Shown here: one piece after another, positions 35,432 to 43,833 of the stretch
Position numbering within the stretch: the first letter of the stretch is position 1
Layout: every line of letters starts with the position of its first letter
Origin: an uncultured Acetobacteraceae bacterium
Lineage (GTDB): Bacteria > Pseudomonadota > Alphaproteobacteria > Acetobacterales > Acetobacteraceae
Reading direction: 5' to 3'
NCBI GenBank assembly: GCA_937873095.1
Contig: CALMVI010000073.1
Coordinates: 1 to 64,000 of the forward strand
Length of the DNA: 64,000 nucleotides
Program-made: the position numbers and the translations under genes
The notes under the pieces: generated by a model
Databases searched by the model: none
What the model saw: only the letters and a program-made list of their open reading frames with translations
Told to the model about the DNA's origin: nothing

Positions 35432-36430
35432 TCAGAAAGCGGCCTGAAGACGCGGCGCCACCGCTTCGGCGAACAGTCGCAGGAAGCGCCCCTGGTCCGG
35501 CCCCGGCGCGTGAAACACCAGATGCCGAAAGCCCAGATCGACATACGGCCTGACCCGCTCGACCACCTCGTCGGCGTCGGTAGAGACGATCCAGCGGCTG
35601 GCGCAGCGTTCCAGCGGCAGCGCGTCGGCCAGCCGCTCCATCTCCATCGGGTCCTCGACGCCCGTTTTCTCCTCGGGCGACAGCGACAACGCGGCCCAGG
35701 GGCGGGTGTTTTCCAGCGCCGCCTGCCGGTCGGTATCGAAGGAAAGCTTGATCTCCATCATCATGTCATATCCCCCCTCGCGGCCCGACTGCTTGCGGCC
35801 GGCCTGTACGTTGGGGACGAGCGTGTCGGCATAAAGAGCCGGCGCCTTGCCGCTGGTGCAGATGAAGCCGTCGCCCAGCTCGCCGGCCATGAAGGCGGCC
35901 TTGGGCCCGGCCGCGCCCAGATAGATCGGCACGGGCGATGGCGGGCGATCGTACAGCGTGGCATTCTCGGTCTTGTAGTACGGTCCGTGATGCGTCACCC
36001 GCTCCTCGGTCCACAAGCGGCGCATTAACTGCACGGCTTCGCGCAGGCGGCCCTCGCGTTCCTTGAAGCCCGGCCATGTGATGCCGGTGGACGGCACCTC
36101 GTTGAGCGACTCGCCGGTGCCCACGCCCAGCAGCAGGCGGTCCGGATACAGCACGGCCAAGGTTGCTATCGCATGGGCCACGACGGAGGGGTGATAGCGG
36201 AATGTCGGCGTGACCACGCTCGTGCCGAGCTGCATGGCGCGCGTGCGTTCGCCCAACGCCGCCATCCACGAGAACGCGAACGGGGCGTGGCCGTCCGTGT
36301 GGCGCCAGGGCTGGAAATGGTCGCTGACGAAGCAGGACCGAAACCCCAGATTCTCGGCCAGCACGCCGAACTCCAGCAGCGTTCTGGGGTCGAACTGTTC
36401 GGCGGACGCCTTGTAGCCGATCTTGATCAT
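35432..36430 (-). CDS. fgd: F420-dependent glucose-6-phosphate dehydrogenase homologue
   Basis: A 332-residue LLM-family enzyme strikingly like mycobacterial Fgd1 throughout: IGYKASAEQFDPRTLLEF, VSDHFQPWRHTDGHAPFAFS, GTGESLNE, FICTSGK and HLVFHAPGPDQGRFL. Residues equivalent to the known F420/catalytic set (His38, Trp42, Glu107) and the sugar-phosphate-binding set (Lys195, Lys255, Arg279) are all present. It should reduce F420 with a sugar 6-phosphate; pentose phosphates are conceivable given the neighbours, but unproven. ATG 36430, with AAGGA upstream, is preferred over the track TTG. It is placed directly before cofE. Confidence 0.88.
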   Translation of the reverse strand: MIKIGYKASAEQFDPRTLLEFGVLAENLGFRSCFVSDHFQPWRHTDGHAPFAFSWMAALGERTRAMQLGTSVVTPTFRYHPSVVAHAIATLAVLYPDRLLLGVGTGESLNEVPSTGITWPGFKEREGRLREAVQLMRRLWTEERVTHHGPYYKTENATLYDRPPSPVPIYLGAAGPKAAFMAGELGDGFICTSGKAPALYADTLVPNVQAGRKQSGREGGYDMMMEIKLSFDTDRQAALENTRPWAALSLSPEEKTGVEDPMEMERLADALPLERCASRWIVSTDADEVVERVRPYVDLGFRHLVFHAPGPDQGRFLRLFAEAVAPRLQAAF

Positions 36431-36462
36431 GGTATCCTTCAACGTTCGCCGTGCGCCGTTCC

Positions 36463-37395
36463 TCAGTGGAACAGTGACGATACCGAGCTTTCGTCCGACA
36501 CGGCACGCATGGCGCGCGACAGCAAATTCGCCGTGGTGATCTGTCGTATGTTCATCGCCGCCTCTACGCGGTCGGTCGCGGCGATGCTGTCGGTCAGTGT
36601 CAGCGTGCTGAGCGGAGAGGTCGCCACGCGGTCCACCGCACCGCCCGTCAGCACGCCGTGCGTCACATACGCCTCGACCCCGTCGGCACCCCTCTCCATC
36701 ACCGCTTTCGCGGCGTTGCAGAGCGAGCCGCCGCTATCGGCGATGTCGTCGACAAGGATGCAGTAGCGGCCTGCCACGTCGCCGACGACGTTCATGACTT
36801 CCGACACCCCCGCACGCTCGCGCCGCTTGTCGATCACCGCGATGTCCGTGTTCAGGCGTTCGGCCAGCTGGCGGGCGCGCACCACGCCGCCCACATCGGG
36901 CGAGACCACCATAACCTGCTGGCCGGGATGGCGCGCGCGGATGTCGCGCATGAACAGCGGTGCCGCATAAAGGTTATCGACCGGAATGTCGAAGAAGCCT
37001 TGTATCTGCATGGCGTGCAGATCGATGGTGAGGATACGGTTGGCGCCAGCTTGCACGAGGAGGTTGGCGACGAGCTTGGCGCTGATCGGCGTGCGCGGCC
37101 CCGATTTGCGGTCCTGACGCGCGTAGCCGAAATACGGCATCACCGCGGTGACGCGCCGCGCGGAGCCGCGGCGCAGTGCGTCGAGCATGATCAGCAGCTC
37201 CATGATGTTGTCGTTGGTCGGCGCGCACGTGCTCTGGATAACGAAGACATCCTCGCCGCGAACGTTCTCCAAGATTTCGACGAACACCTCCATGTCGCTG
37301 AACCGCCGCACGACAACGTTGCAGAGCGGCAATCCCAACTCGCCGGCTACTGCTTGTGCCAGCTTGAAGTTGCTGTTGCAGGCAACAATTTTCAC
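36463..37395 (-). CDS. prs: Ribose-phosphate pyrophosphokinase (PRPP synthetase)
   Basis: A 310-residue PRPP synthetase that makes phosphoribosyl pyrophosphate from ribose 5-phosphate and ATP. Motifs: [64 protein letters not shown] and the PRPP loop [11 protein letters not shown] (most Prs have DDxxDTGGT). Length is normal. It is probably a paralogue of a housekeeping prs, dedicated to this locus, where it can feed the Nampt gene with PRPP. It starts 6 bases after the amidotransferase-like gene. Confidence 0.92.
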   Translation of the reverse strand: MKIVACNSNFKLAQAVAGELGLPLCNVVVRRFSDMEVFVEILENVRGEDVFVIQSTCAPTNDNIMELLIMLDALRRGSARRVTAVMPYFGYARQDRKSGPRTPISAKLVANLLVQAGANRILTIDLHAMQIQGFFDIPVDNLYAAPLFMRDIRARHPGQQVMVVSPDVGGVVRARQLAERLNTDIAVIDKRRERAGVSEVMNVVGDVAGRYCILVDDIADSGGSLCNAAKAVMERGADGVEAYVTHGVLTGGAVDRVATSPLSTLTLTDSIAATDRVEAAMNIRQITTANLLSRAMRAVSDESSVSSLFH

Positions 37396-37401
37396 GGTCA
37401 G

Positions 37402-38163
37402 CTACGCCGCTTCCTGCCGGCACGCCCAGCCCAGCAGCGCCGTCCATAGAACTGGGTAGCCGTCCCATTTCAGGAACACCGGCGGTGCCCAATGCGGTGC
37501 CAGATCCGAGGTGAAGACGGCGACACGGCCCTGCCCATGAGCGCCCACCGCCAGCAGCGGATCGCCGCCGACCGTTGCGATGACGGTACTGCCCGGCTTG
37601 GCGGTCGTTCTGTTGTAACCGAGCAGGACTGGCCAGTCGGGCGGCGTGTCGCCGATGGCGGGGTGCTGCCTGGCCACCAGCTCGGGTGAGAGGCCCTGCG
37701 GCGCCTCGATTCGGTCGTCATAGGGCAGGAGCTCGACCGGGAGCACGGCGGCCAGCGGGCTCATGCCATAGCGCGCACGCGCGTCGATGCCGGTGAACGA
37801 CATGTAGCCGCCGACCATCACGAGGCCGCCGCCTGCCGCCACGAAATCGGCCACCAGCTGCAATCGGTTCACGCCGATTTCGGACCGCAGAAAAGTCTCG
37901 TCGGTCAGCAGGAACGAGTTCGACCCTATGTCGCTCAGCACCACGGCGTCGTAGGCAGCGAGATCGGCGGCTATGGCTGGAAAACGCTGCGAGATTTCGT
38001 GCGCCCGCACATACTCTGTCTGAAACCCGTCGCGTTCGAGACAACCCAGGAACACCCCGGCGCCCTCCTCATACTCGACGGAGGTGAACTGGTCGAAACC
38101 CTTGATATGGGTCGTGTGCTTGACCCAGGACTCGCCCACGAAGAGTATTTTCGCGCCGCTCAT
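37402..38163 (-). CDS. Class I glutamine-amidotransferase-like protein (DUF1355/ThuA-like)
   Basis: A 253-residue protein with a flavodoxin/GATase-like fold: ILFVGESWVKHTTHIKGFDQ at the start, YDAVVLSDIGSNSFLL, FVAAGGGLVMVGGYMSFTGI and LAVGAHGQGRVAVFTSDLAPHW at the end. This is the putative cytoplasmic glutamine-amidotransferase family related to ThuA. The usual nucleophile Cys is not evident at the elbow (MVGGYMS), so it may not use glutamine. Lying inside the Nampt-Prs-F420 operon, it probably works on the same pathway; the reaction is unknown. Confidence 0.7.
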   Translation of the reverse strand: MSGAKILFVGESWVKHTTHIKGFDQFTSVEYEEGAGVFLGCLERDGFQTEYVRAHEISQRFPAIAADLAAYDAVVLSDIGSNSFLLTDETFLRSEIGVNRLQLVADFVAAGGGLVMVGGYMSFTGIDARARYGMSPLAAVLPVELLPYDDRIEAPQGLSPELVARQHPAIGDTPPDWPVLLGYNRTTAKPGSTVIATVGGDPLLAVGAHGQGRVAVFTSDLAPHWAPPVFLKWDGYPVLWTALLGWACRQEAA

Positions 38164-38211
38164 GTTATCCCCGCACGAGATCGCATTTCGGGTATCTGGA
38201 AGCAGCGCATC

Positions 38212-38745
38212 TCAGCCACCGATCAGCCTGTCCGTCACGAAAGCCGGCAGCACGCGTGCTTCCGGCACTGTCGGCAGGGATGTCTCGCGCATGTCCCAGC
38301 CCACCGCTTTCTGGGTGACGAGCTCGACGATGCTGCGCTTGGCCGCCTGCCCGAACTGAAAATAGGCTTCCGCATACGGGTGGCCCTCGTAGAAATACTT
38401 CTGGAAGATCATCTCCAGTGCCGTGTCGAAGAAGGCCGCGTCTTCCATGGGCTTCAGCGAACCGGTGAAGCGTATGCCATGGACGGTGGCGTATTCGTCA
38501 CCGCTGTCGATGACGGCTGCCAGCGGCCGGCCGGCCTGGCTGTTGCTGGCATGCCTGCTGCCGGCATCGAGCGGCAGGAAGATGCGCTTGTCGTGCACCA
38601 CGAACCAGAGCGGCGAGAGATAAAGGCTGCCATCATCGTTCACCGTCGCCACGCGTATCGTTTTCTGCCGCGTGATGTAGGCCCAGCGTTTCGCGCCCTT
38701 CATGCCGTGGATCGGGTCCATCCGGTTGTCGATCGCGTCAACCAC
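38212..38745 (-). CDS. Pyridoxamine 5'-phosphate oxidase-like (split-barrel) protein
   Basis: A 177-residue split beta-barrel protein: AYITRQKTIRVATVNDDGSLYLSPLWFVVHDKRIFLP is the FMN/F420-binding half, followed by AAVIDSGDEYATVHGIRFTG. Members of this superfamily bind FMN, heme or F420, and F420-dependent ones are common where F420 is made. The GTG start overlaps the cupin stop by 8 bases. In this operon an F420H2-dependent reductase role is attractive, but cofactor choice cannot be read from the sequence by eye. Confidence 0.7.
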   Translation of the reverse strand: MVDAIDNRMDPIHGMKGAKRWAYITRQKTIRVATVNDDGSLYLSPLWFVVHDKRIFLPLDAGSRHASNSQAGRPLAAVIDSGDEYATVHGIRFTGSLKPMEDAAFFDTALEMIFQKYFYEGHPYAEAYFQFGQAAKRSIVELVTQKAVGWDMRETSLPTVPEARVLPAFVTDRLIGG

Positions 38746-39205
38746 GGTTGACTCCCCTCAGCTTGGACAACGCGGCACTGAACTCCGGCAACTCGGCCAG
38801 GCCGAAGCGCGGCGACGGGCCGCTGGTCCAGAAAAACTCGGTGGCAATTCCTGTCGCCTCCAGCGTGTACTCGTAGCCGCCGGGCAGATAGATATGCTCG
38901 CCCACGCCGGCCTCGAGGATCACTTCGCGGCCGCTCGCATCCTTGACCCGCAGCCTGATCTTGCCCTTCAGGCAGTAATGGGTTTCGTCGAAATCCGCCT
39001 GCTTCCAGTTGTACGGAAGGTGATCGGGCTCCTGCCAGCATACTCCCTGGCGGAAATGCCGCGCATCGTCGCGCTCCTGCGACAGGAAGATCGACGTGCC
39101 GATCCCCGTGTTGAACGGCAGCCGCGGCAGGGCCGAGATCTCGTCCATGGTGATCACGCGCGGGAAACGCCGCGCATTGGTAGCCTGCGGATCGTAATCG
39201 GACAT
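38738..39205 (-). CDS. Cupin-domain protein
   Basis: A 155-residue single-cupin protein: DETHYCLKGKIRLRVKD is cupin motif 1 and HIYLPGGYEYTLEATG motif 2, in which metal-binding His/Glu positions are partly present. Start ATG 39205 has GAGGATGCG just upstream; the track ATG 39211 sits inside that ribosome site. Some such cupins are ethanolamine-utilisation-like or isomerase-like. The function here is unknown; it is co-directional with Nampt 52 bases upstream and overlaps the PNPOx-like gene. Confidence 0.75.
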   Translation of the reverse strand: MSDYDPQATNARRFPRVITMDEISALPRLPFNTGIGTSIFLSQERDDARHFRQGVCWQEPDHLPYNWKQADFDETHYCLKGKIRLRVKDASGREVILEAGVGEHIYLPGGYEYTLEATGIATEFFWTSGPSPRFGLAELPEFSAALSKLRGVNRG

Positions 39206-39256
39206 TCGCATCCTCGGTTATGTCGGTGCCTGTGGCCTAGTGGCCCTGGCAGCAAG

Positions 39257-40723
39257 CTATTCTGCGGCTGCGGCGTGTGCCGCCGCCATCGGTGCCAGGA
39301 ACGAGGCGGTGTAGCTTTCGGGTACCGGCCGCTCGCTGCGTTCGATCAATTCGGAAAAGTTCCAGAGCTTCAGCAGCTTGCCGTCGCGGAACACCGGCTG
39401 CAGCAGGTTTTCGGCCGGTGGGATCGCGTCGCGCGCGACGGTGCGGAAGTCGCCATCGACGAACTGCAACCCCAACCGTCCCCGCTTGGACGCCTTGAAC
39501 GCAGCGCCGGAGGGCTTCTTGAACACATCGACCCAGCGCCCGTTGATCCGGACGGCGCTGGTCTTCTGCGCAAAGTTCATCGTGTCGCGGTTGCAATGCT
39601 GCAGCAGGCCGCCGCCCATGCCGAAAACTGCGTTGTCTGCCGCCAGCCCCCGCCGCGCAAGCTCGATATAGATGTCGCGCAGGCTCTCCAGCGTGATGCC
39701 GTCCCCCTGCACCACGCGGATGTAGTCGGGCAATATCTTATAGCCCTTCTTGTTGACGGCGTAGCCAAAACTTTCCATCAGCCACTCGGTCGTATCGGCG
39801 GTCACCGCGACGGGATCGCCTGAATCCGGTCGTACGCCGATCAGCCCCGGCCCAGACTGTATAAGCTCCTTCAGCTCGCCACCGATGATGTTGCGGACTG
39901 CGTTTTCATGGTCGTACGAATCAGTGAGCAGGATGACAAGGCCGTAGCCACGGTAGCGTTCGATCATGTTCCGCATCGCCGCCGCCTCGCCCTCGATACC
40001 CCAGGCGGTGAAAGAGGCGTGTTCCGAGTTTGGCCCCGACAAGGCCGGCGCCACATGGTTGTAATAGCGCTTGGAAGCGGTCACGCCGGGCACCGTGTCG
40101 CTCTGGTTGAAATTGACGAGATGGGCCAGCCCGCCCAATGCGGCGGATTCGCGCGAGCTGACGCCACGCGCGCCGTAATCGTGCAACATGTGGCGCACGA
40201 TGCCGGGATTGTCGGACGTCTGCTCCAGCGCGTGCTTGATCACCGCCTTGGCCATCCAGCTGATCGTGCCGATCGTGGTGGGATACCAGACCGCGCGCAA
40301 CAGCGCCGTTTCGAAAAAGCTGGTCACCCAGTAGTATCTTGGATCGGTGTTGATCACCTGCACAAGAACATTGCGCGCGGGGATCACGGTGCCTTCCGCC
40401 ACCGCTTCGATTTCGACGGGAAGAAAGCCGCCGTGATCGTTCAGCACGCCCAGCCAGTTCTCCTTGCGGAACGGCATGCCGATCTCGCGGCAGTGGAACT
40501 CCGCCTCGTCGATCTGTTCGAGCGTGATCGGGTTCATCAAGTATTCACGCAAGAATGCCTGAAGACCCACAAACATCGTGACAGGATAAAGCCCGCCGCG
40601 GGACTCTACGTAGCTGGACACGAACTCGGTGCCCTCTGGATAAAGCGCGTAGTGGCAGTGTTTGTAGTTGTCCGTGTTGAGAATGAGGTTTTCGGAGCTT
40701 GCCAACACACATTCCTTCGCCAT
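39257..40723 (-). CDS. nadV: Nicotinamide phosphoribosyltransferase (NadV/Nampt family)
   Basis: A 488-residue homologue of Nampt/NadV, which makes NMN from nicotinamide and PRPP. Signatures: ILNTDNYKHCHYALYPEGTE, SSRESAALGGLAHLVNFNQSD, the Asp of SDTV that marks amide rather than acid substrates, SEHASFTAWG and GVRPDSGDPVAV. Length is near that of Nampt. ATG 40723 is preferred over the upstream track ATG because the family's conserved start follows closely. It is the first gene of an ~11-gene leftward operon and divergent from the TonB receptor. Substrate identity (nicotinamide) is likely, not proven. Confidence 0.88.
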   Translation of the reverse strand: MAKECVLASSENLILNTDNYKHCHYALYPEGTEFVSSYVESRGGLYPVTMFVGLQAFLREYLMNPITLEQIDEAEFHCREIGMPFRKENWLGVLNDHGGFLPVEIEAVAEGTVIPARNVLVQVINTDPRYYWVTSFFETALLRAVWYPTTIGTISWMAKAVIKHALEQTSDNPGIVRHMLHDYGARGVSSRESAALGGLAHLVNFNQSDTVPGVTASKRYYNHVAPALSGPNSEHASFTAWGIEGEAAAMRNMIERYRGYGLVILLTDSYDHENAVRNIIGGELKELIQSGPGLIGVRPDSGDPVAVTADTTEWLMESFGYAVNKKGYKILPDYIRVVQGDGITLESLRDIYIELARRGLAADNAVFGMGGGLLQHCNRDTMNFAQKTSAVRINGRWVDVFKKPSGAAFKASKRGRLGLQFVDGDFRTVARDAIPPAENLLQPVFRDGKLLKLWNFSELIERSERPVPESYTASFLAPMAAAHAAAAE

Positions 40724-41027
40724 TGCAGCGACACGACCAACCTCGCTCGATCCGGCCGCGGCGTCCGCCAAGACAACCTGCGCTTGTGCCGGGCAGTGCG
40801 ACGAGTTGCAGCGCGCGGCACTGCATCAGAGCATGCAAGCAAGCGCGCCTGCAAGAGAAATCTGAAACGGTTCGTTAAGTCGAATACGGCGCTGTTTCTG
40901 GCCCCACCGACCCAATGCTGCTTAACTCGGCATCTGTTTTTCGCCGATCTGCCAAATTTTACAGCATTTTCACGCGGAGGCGCGAGGCGCTCCACCAATC
41001 CCAAAGAAAAATGCGACTTCTGCGTCT

Positions 41028-41069
41028 GAATGAACCAGTTCATTCTTGACATCGCCGAACCGGGTCCAT
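41028..41069 (+). promoter_or_regulatory. Candidate LacI operator with adjacent -35 element
   Basis: In the ~610-base gap between the Nampt and TonB-receptor genes, GAATGAAC-CA-GTTCATTC is a perfect 8-base inverted repeat with a two-base centre (41028-41045), the shape of LacI-family operators. It is followed at once by TTGACA (41046-41051), and, 17 bases on, by a weak -10 (TCACGA/CACGAT). A regulator bound here could control both the receptor and the divergent operon. The rest of the gap holds no gene I can support. Confidence 0.5.
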
Positions 41070-41336
41070 CACGATGCGGCACATGAATGCCGTGATGAAT
41101 AGAAGACGTCATCCGCTCGATCAGTCGACAGAGTTCGCGATGCAGCCGCCGCGTTGCACAAGCGCGTGTCTTGCGTTCGGCACTTCGGATCCGAACGTTC
41201 ACGCGCTGACCGGGCACGCTGCCGCAGTGCTCGGGGGCAGCAGATTTCCATGCCTGCATCGGACTTCACGGGCCTTTACGATGCGCCGCCAAATCATGCG
41301 TCACGCCGCCTGCGCCGATCGAACGGAGAAGCCGAC

Positions 41337-43739
41337 ATGATCACAGCGAACGTTTCGAAACGACGAGTTGTCAGTGCGGCACTGCTCGGTGCGACGTCGC
41401 TTGTCGGACTGTCACACGCGCAGCCCGCCGCCGACGCATCGTCTGCTGCAGCACCGGCCACCGTGGCGCCCCGCAGCCAGGCTAGCCTTGCGAAGGCGCC
41501 GGCCACGACCGCCATAGAGGAAGTCGTGGTTACTGCAGAGAAGCGCGCCTCCACGGTGCAGAACACGCCGCTCAGCATCACGGCTCTGTCCGGCCGCCAG
41601 ATGCAGCAAGCCGGCATTACCACCGTGACGCAGGTTGCCGAGACTGTACCGGGCATATCCCTGCGAAGCTCCGGCCCAGGACAGACCGAGCTCGAAATGC
41701 GCGGGATGTCGTCGTCCGGTGGATCGTCGCCCACCGTCGGCTTCTACCTCGACGAGACGCCACTGACCCCGCCCGCGGCGTCGTTGAACGGCAAGGTGGT
41801 CATCGATCCGGACCTGTTCGACCTCAACCGGGTTGAGGTTCTGCGCGGGCCACAGGGCACGCTGTATGGCTCGGGTTCGATGGGCGGCACGATCAAGCTG
41901 CTGACCAACCCGCCGGACCTGATACGGTATTCCGGGCAGATCGACACAACCCTGTCGGGCACGGCAGGTGGCGGGGTGAACCCGACTGGCAAGGCGATGG
42001 TCAACATCCCGCTCGTCAATGACAAGCTGGCTTTGCGTATCGTCGGCGAAGAGAAATACGTGAGCGGCTGGATCGACCGGATCATCGATACGCCGTTCCC
42101 GTTTCCCACGAACCCAAGCCCGTCCTGCGCCCCGTTCCTCGCCTGCAACCGGGGAAACGTGACGGCCGAACCCTCGCGCACGATCCCCAACGTGAACTGG
42201 GAGTTGCAGCAATCCGCGCGTGCCAGCCTGCTCGCCAAGCCGACTGAGGACCTTTCGGTGACGCTGAACTTCATGTACCAGCGCATCGGCATGGGCGGCT
42301 ACAACGAGTTCGACATGCCGCCGGGCGCAAGCTCCCTTGCCCACTACCAGCCTTTCGACACCTCCGAGCCGTTTTCCGATAGTTTTAAGCTGTTCAGCGG
42401 CACGGCGAACTACGATCTGGGCTTCGGAACGCTCACCTCGTCCACATCCTATTGGCAACGCGACGAGCGGCAGTCACAGGACATTTCCGAATCGATCTTC
42501 AACCTGCTGAACTCGTTTGGCTTGCAGCCCGCCGGATACACGCCGTCCGTGTTCACGGAAGAAGACATTTCCGACCAGTTCAGTCAGGAAATCCGTATCG
42601 CCTCGCCGAGCAACCAGAGGCTAACCTGGCTGGTTGGCGGTTTCTACAGTCGGCTGGAATCCATCTACCGCGACACCAACAACGCGCCGGGCTATGCCGA
42701 CCTTTCGGTCGGCGGAGCGGCCGCCAACCCGCAAGGCACCATCTACGACGCAAACAACCCGTATCACGTCGATCAATACGCCTTGTTCGGCGAAGCGTCC
42801 TACAAGCTGCTGGACACGGTGAAATTCACCGCAGGGCTCCGTTACTTCGACTACAACACCCATGTGTATGAATCTGAAAGCGGCATCGGCACAACTTCGG
42901 GCAATGCCATACCCACTACGGCAAGCTATCGGACATCGGCCAGCGGCATCACGCCGAAGTTCAACATCGCTTATCAGCCTAATCCGAACCTGACGGTGTA
43001 CACGGAAATCGCGAAAGGCTTCCGGCCGGGCGGCGTCAACCTGCCCATTCCCACGTCGATCGGTTGCACCGTGACCAACGAGGTTTATGGGCCGGATACG
43101 AGCTGGAACTACGAAGTCGGCGAAAAGGCGCGCCTGTTCGGCAGCAGGCTGACATTGAACGCAGACGTCTATTACATAGAATGGAACAATGTTCAGCAGC
43201 TCATCAACCAGAGCTGCGGCTATCCTCTGACGCAGAACGCCGGCACTGCGCAATCCTACGGGCCGGAACTGGAGATTTCAGTACAGCTTACGCCCGAGTT
43301 GGCGCTCACCGCCAGCGGCGCCTACACCCATGCCGTCCTCACCAGCGTGAACGACACGCTGACCGCGGCCGACCCCGCCCTGGTCAAGGGCACGCCCATC
43401 CTGAACATCCCGAAATACACCGAAAGCACGTCGCTCACCTATCGGCGCGCCATGACAGACGATTACGAATTCATCGGCCGCGTCTCCAATTCCTATGTCG
43501 GACCTTCAACCGACATCTCTTATGCCTATCAGCATCTCCAACCCTACGACATCGTCGGCATGCGCGCGGGGGTCGTGGGGCCGCACTGGTCCGGCTTCCT
43601 CTTCGTCGATAACCTGACGAACAAGCATGCCGAACTCAGCATCAACACCACGTCGTTCAGTTGGGTGACGCCATCGGTGACCCGTGTCGCCACGAACCTG
43701 CCGCTGACGGCCGGCTTGGAGATCGCCTATAAGTTCTAA
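41337..43739 (+). CDS. TonB-dependent outer-membrane receptor
   Basis: An 800-residue receptor: signal peptide (VVSAALLGATSLVGLSHA), TonB-box region (IEEVVVTAEKRASTVQNTPL), plug domain (VPGISLRSSGPGQTELEMRG; LRGPQGTLYGSGSMGGTIKL) and a C-terminal 22-strand-type barrel ending in ...AGLEIAYKF with the terminal Phe. ATG 41337 with GGAG upstream replaces the track start at 41154. It is complete. Such receptors import scarce or bulky nutrients; given the ribokinase and nucleoside hydrolase downstream and Nampt divergently, a riboside or nucleotide-like ligand is plausible but inferred. Confidence 0.9.
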   Translation: MITANVSKRRVVSAALLGATSLVGLSHAQPAADASSAAAPATVAPRSQASLAKAPATTAIEEVVVTAEKRASTVQNTPLSITALSGRQMQQAGITTVTQVAETVPGISLRSSGPGQTELEMRGMSSSGGSSPTVGFYLDETPLTPPAASLNGKVVIDPDLFDLNRVEVLRGPQGTLYGSGSMGGTIKLLTNPPDLIRYSGQIDTTLSGTAGGGVNPTGKAMVNIPLVNDKLALRIVGEEKYVSGWIDRIIDTPFPFPTNPSPSCAPFLACNRGNVTAEPSRTIPNVNWELQQSARASLLAKPTEDLSVTLNFMYQRIGMGGYNEFDMPPGASSLAHYQPFDTSEPFSDSFKLFSGTANYDLGFGTLTSSTSYWQRDERQSQDISESIFNLLNSFGLQPAGYTPSVFTEEDISDQFSQEIRIASPSNQRLTWLVGGFYSRLESIYRDTNNAPGYADLSVGGAAANPQGTIYDANNPYHVDQYALFGEASYKLLDTVKFTAGLRYFDYNTHVYESESGIGTTSGNAIPTTASYRTSASGITPKFNIAYQPNPNLTVYTEIAKGFRPGGVNLPIPTSIGCTVTNEVYGPDTSWNYEVGEKARLFGSRLTLNADVYYIEWNNVQQLINQSCGYPLTQNAGTAQSYGPELEISVQLTPELALTASGAYTHAVLTSVNDTLTAADPALVKGTPILNIPKYTESTSLTYRRAMTDDYEFIGRVSNSYVGPSTDISYAYQHLQPYDIVGMRAGVVGPHWSGFLFVDNLTNKHAELSINTTSFSWVTPSVTRVATNLPLTAGLEIAYKF

Positions 43740-43746
43740 AGCCCTT

Positions 43747-43833
43747 TTGAGAAAAGAAGCAAAAACCTTTATAGGGCTGTCACGGACACATGGAACAAAA
43801 GTTTTTTGGTCCTTTTTTTCAAAAAAGGACTGC
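43747..43833. repeat. AT-rich hairpin repeat, copy B
   Basis: GAAAAGAAGCAAAAACCTTTAT, then CAAAAGTTTTTTGG and the hairpin GTCCTTTTTT-TC-AAAAAAGGAC (43809-43830), match the layout of copy A at 28976-29088 in the same orientation. It separates the TonB receptor from ribokinase and overlaps the only in-frame ATG for the latter. Confidence 0.7.
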
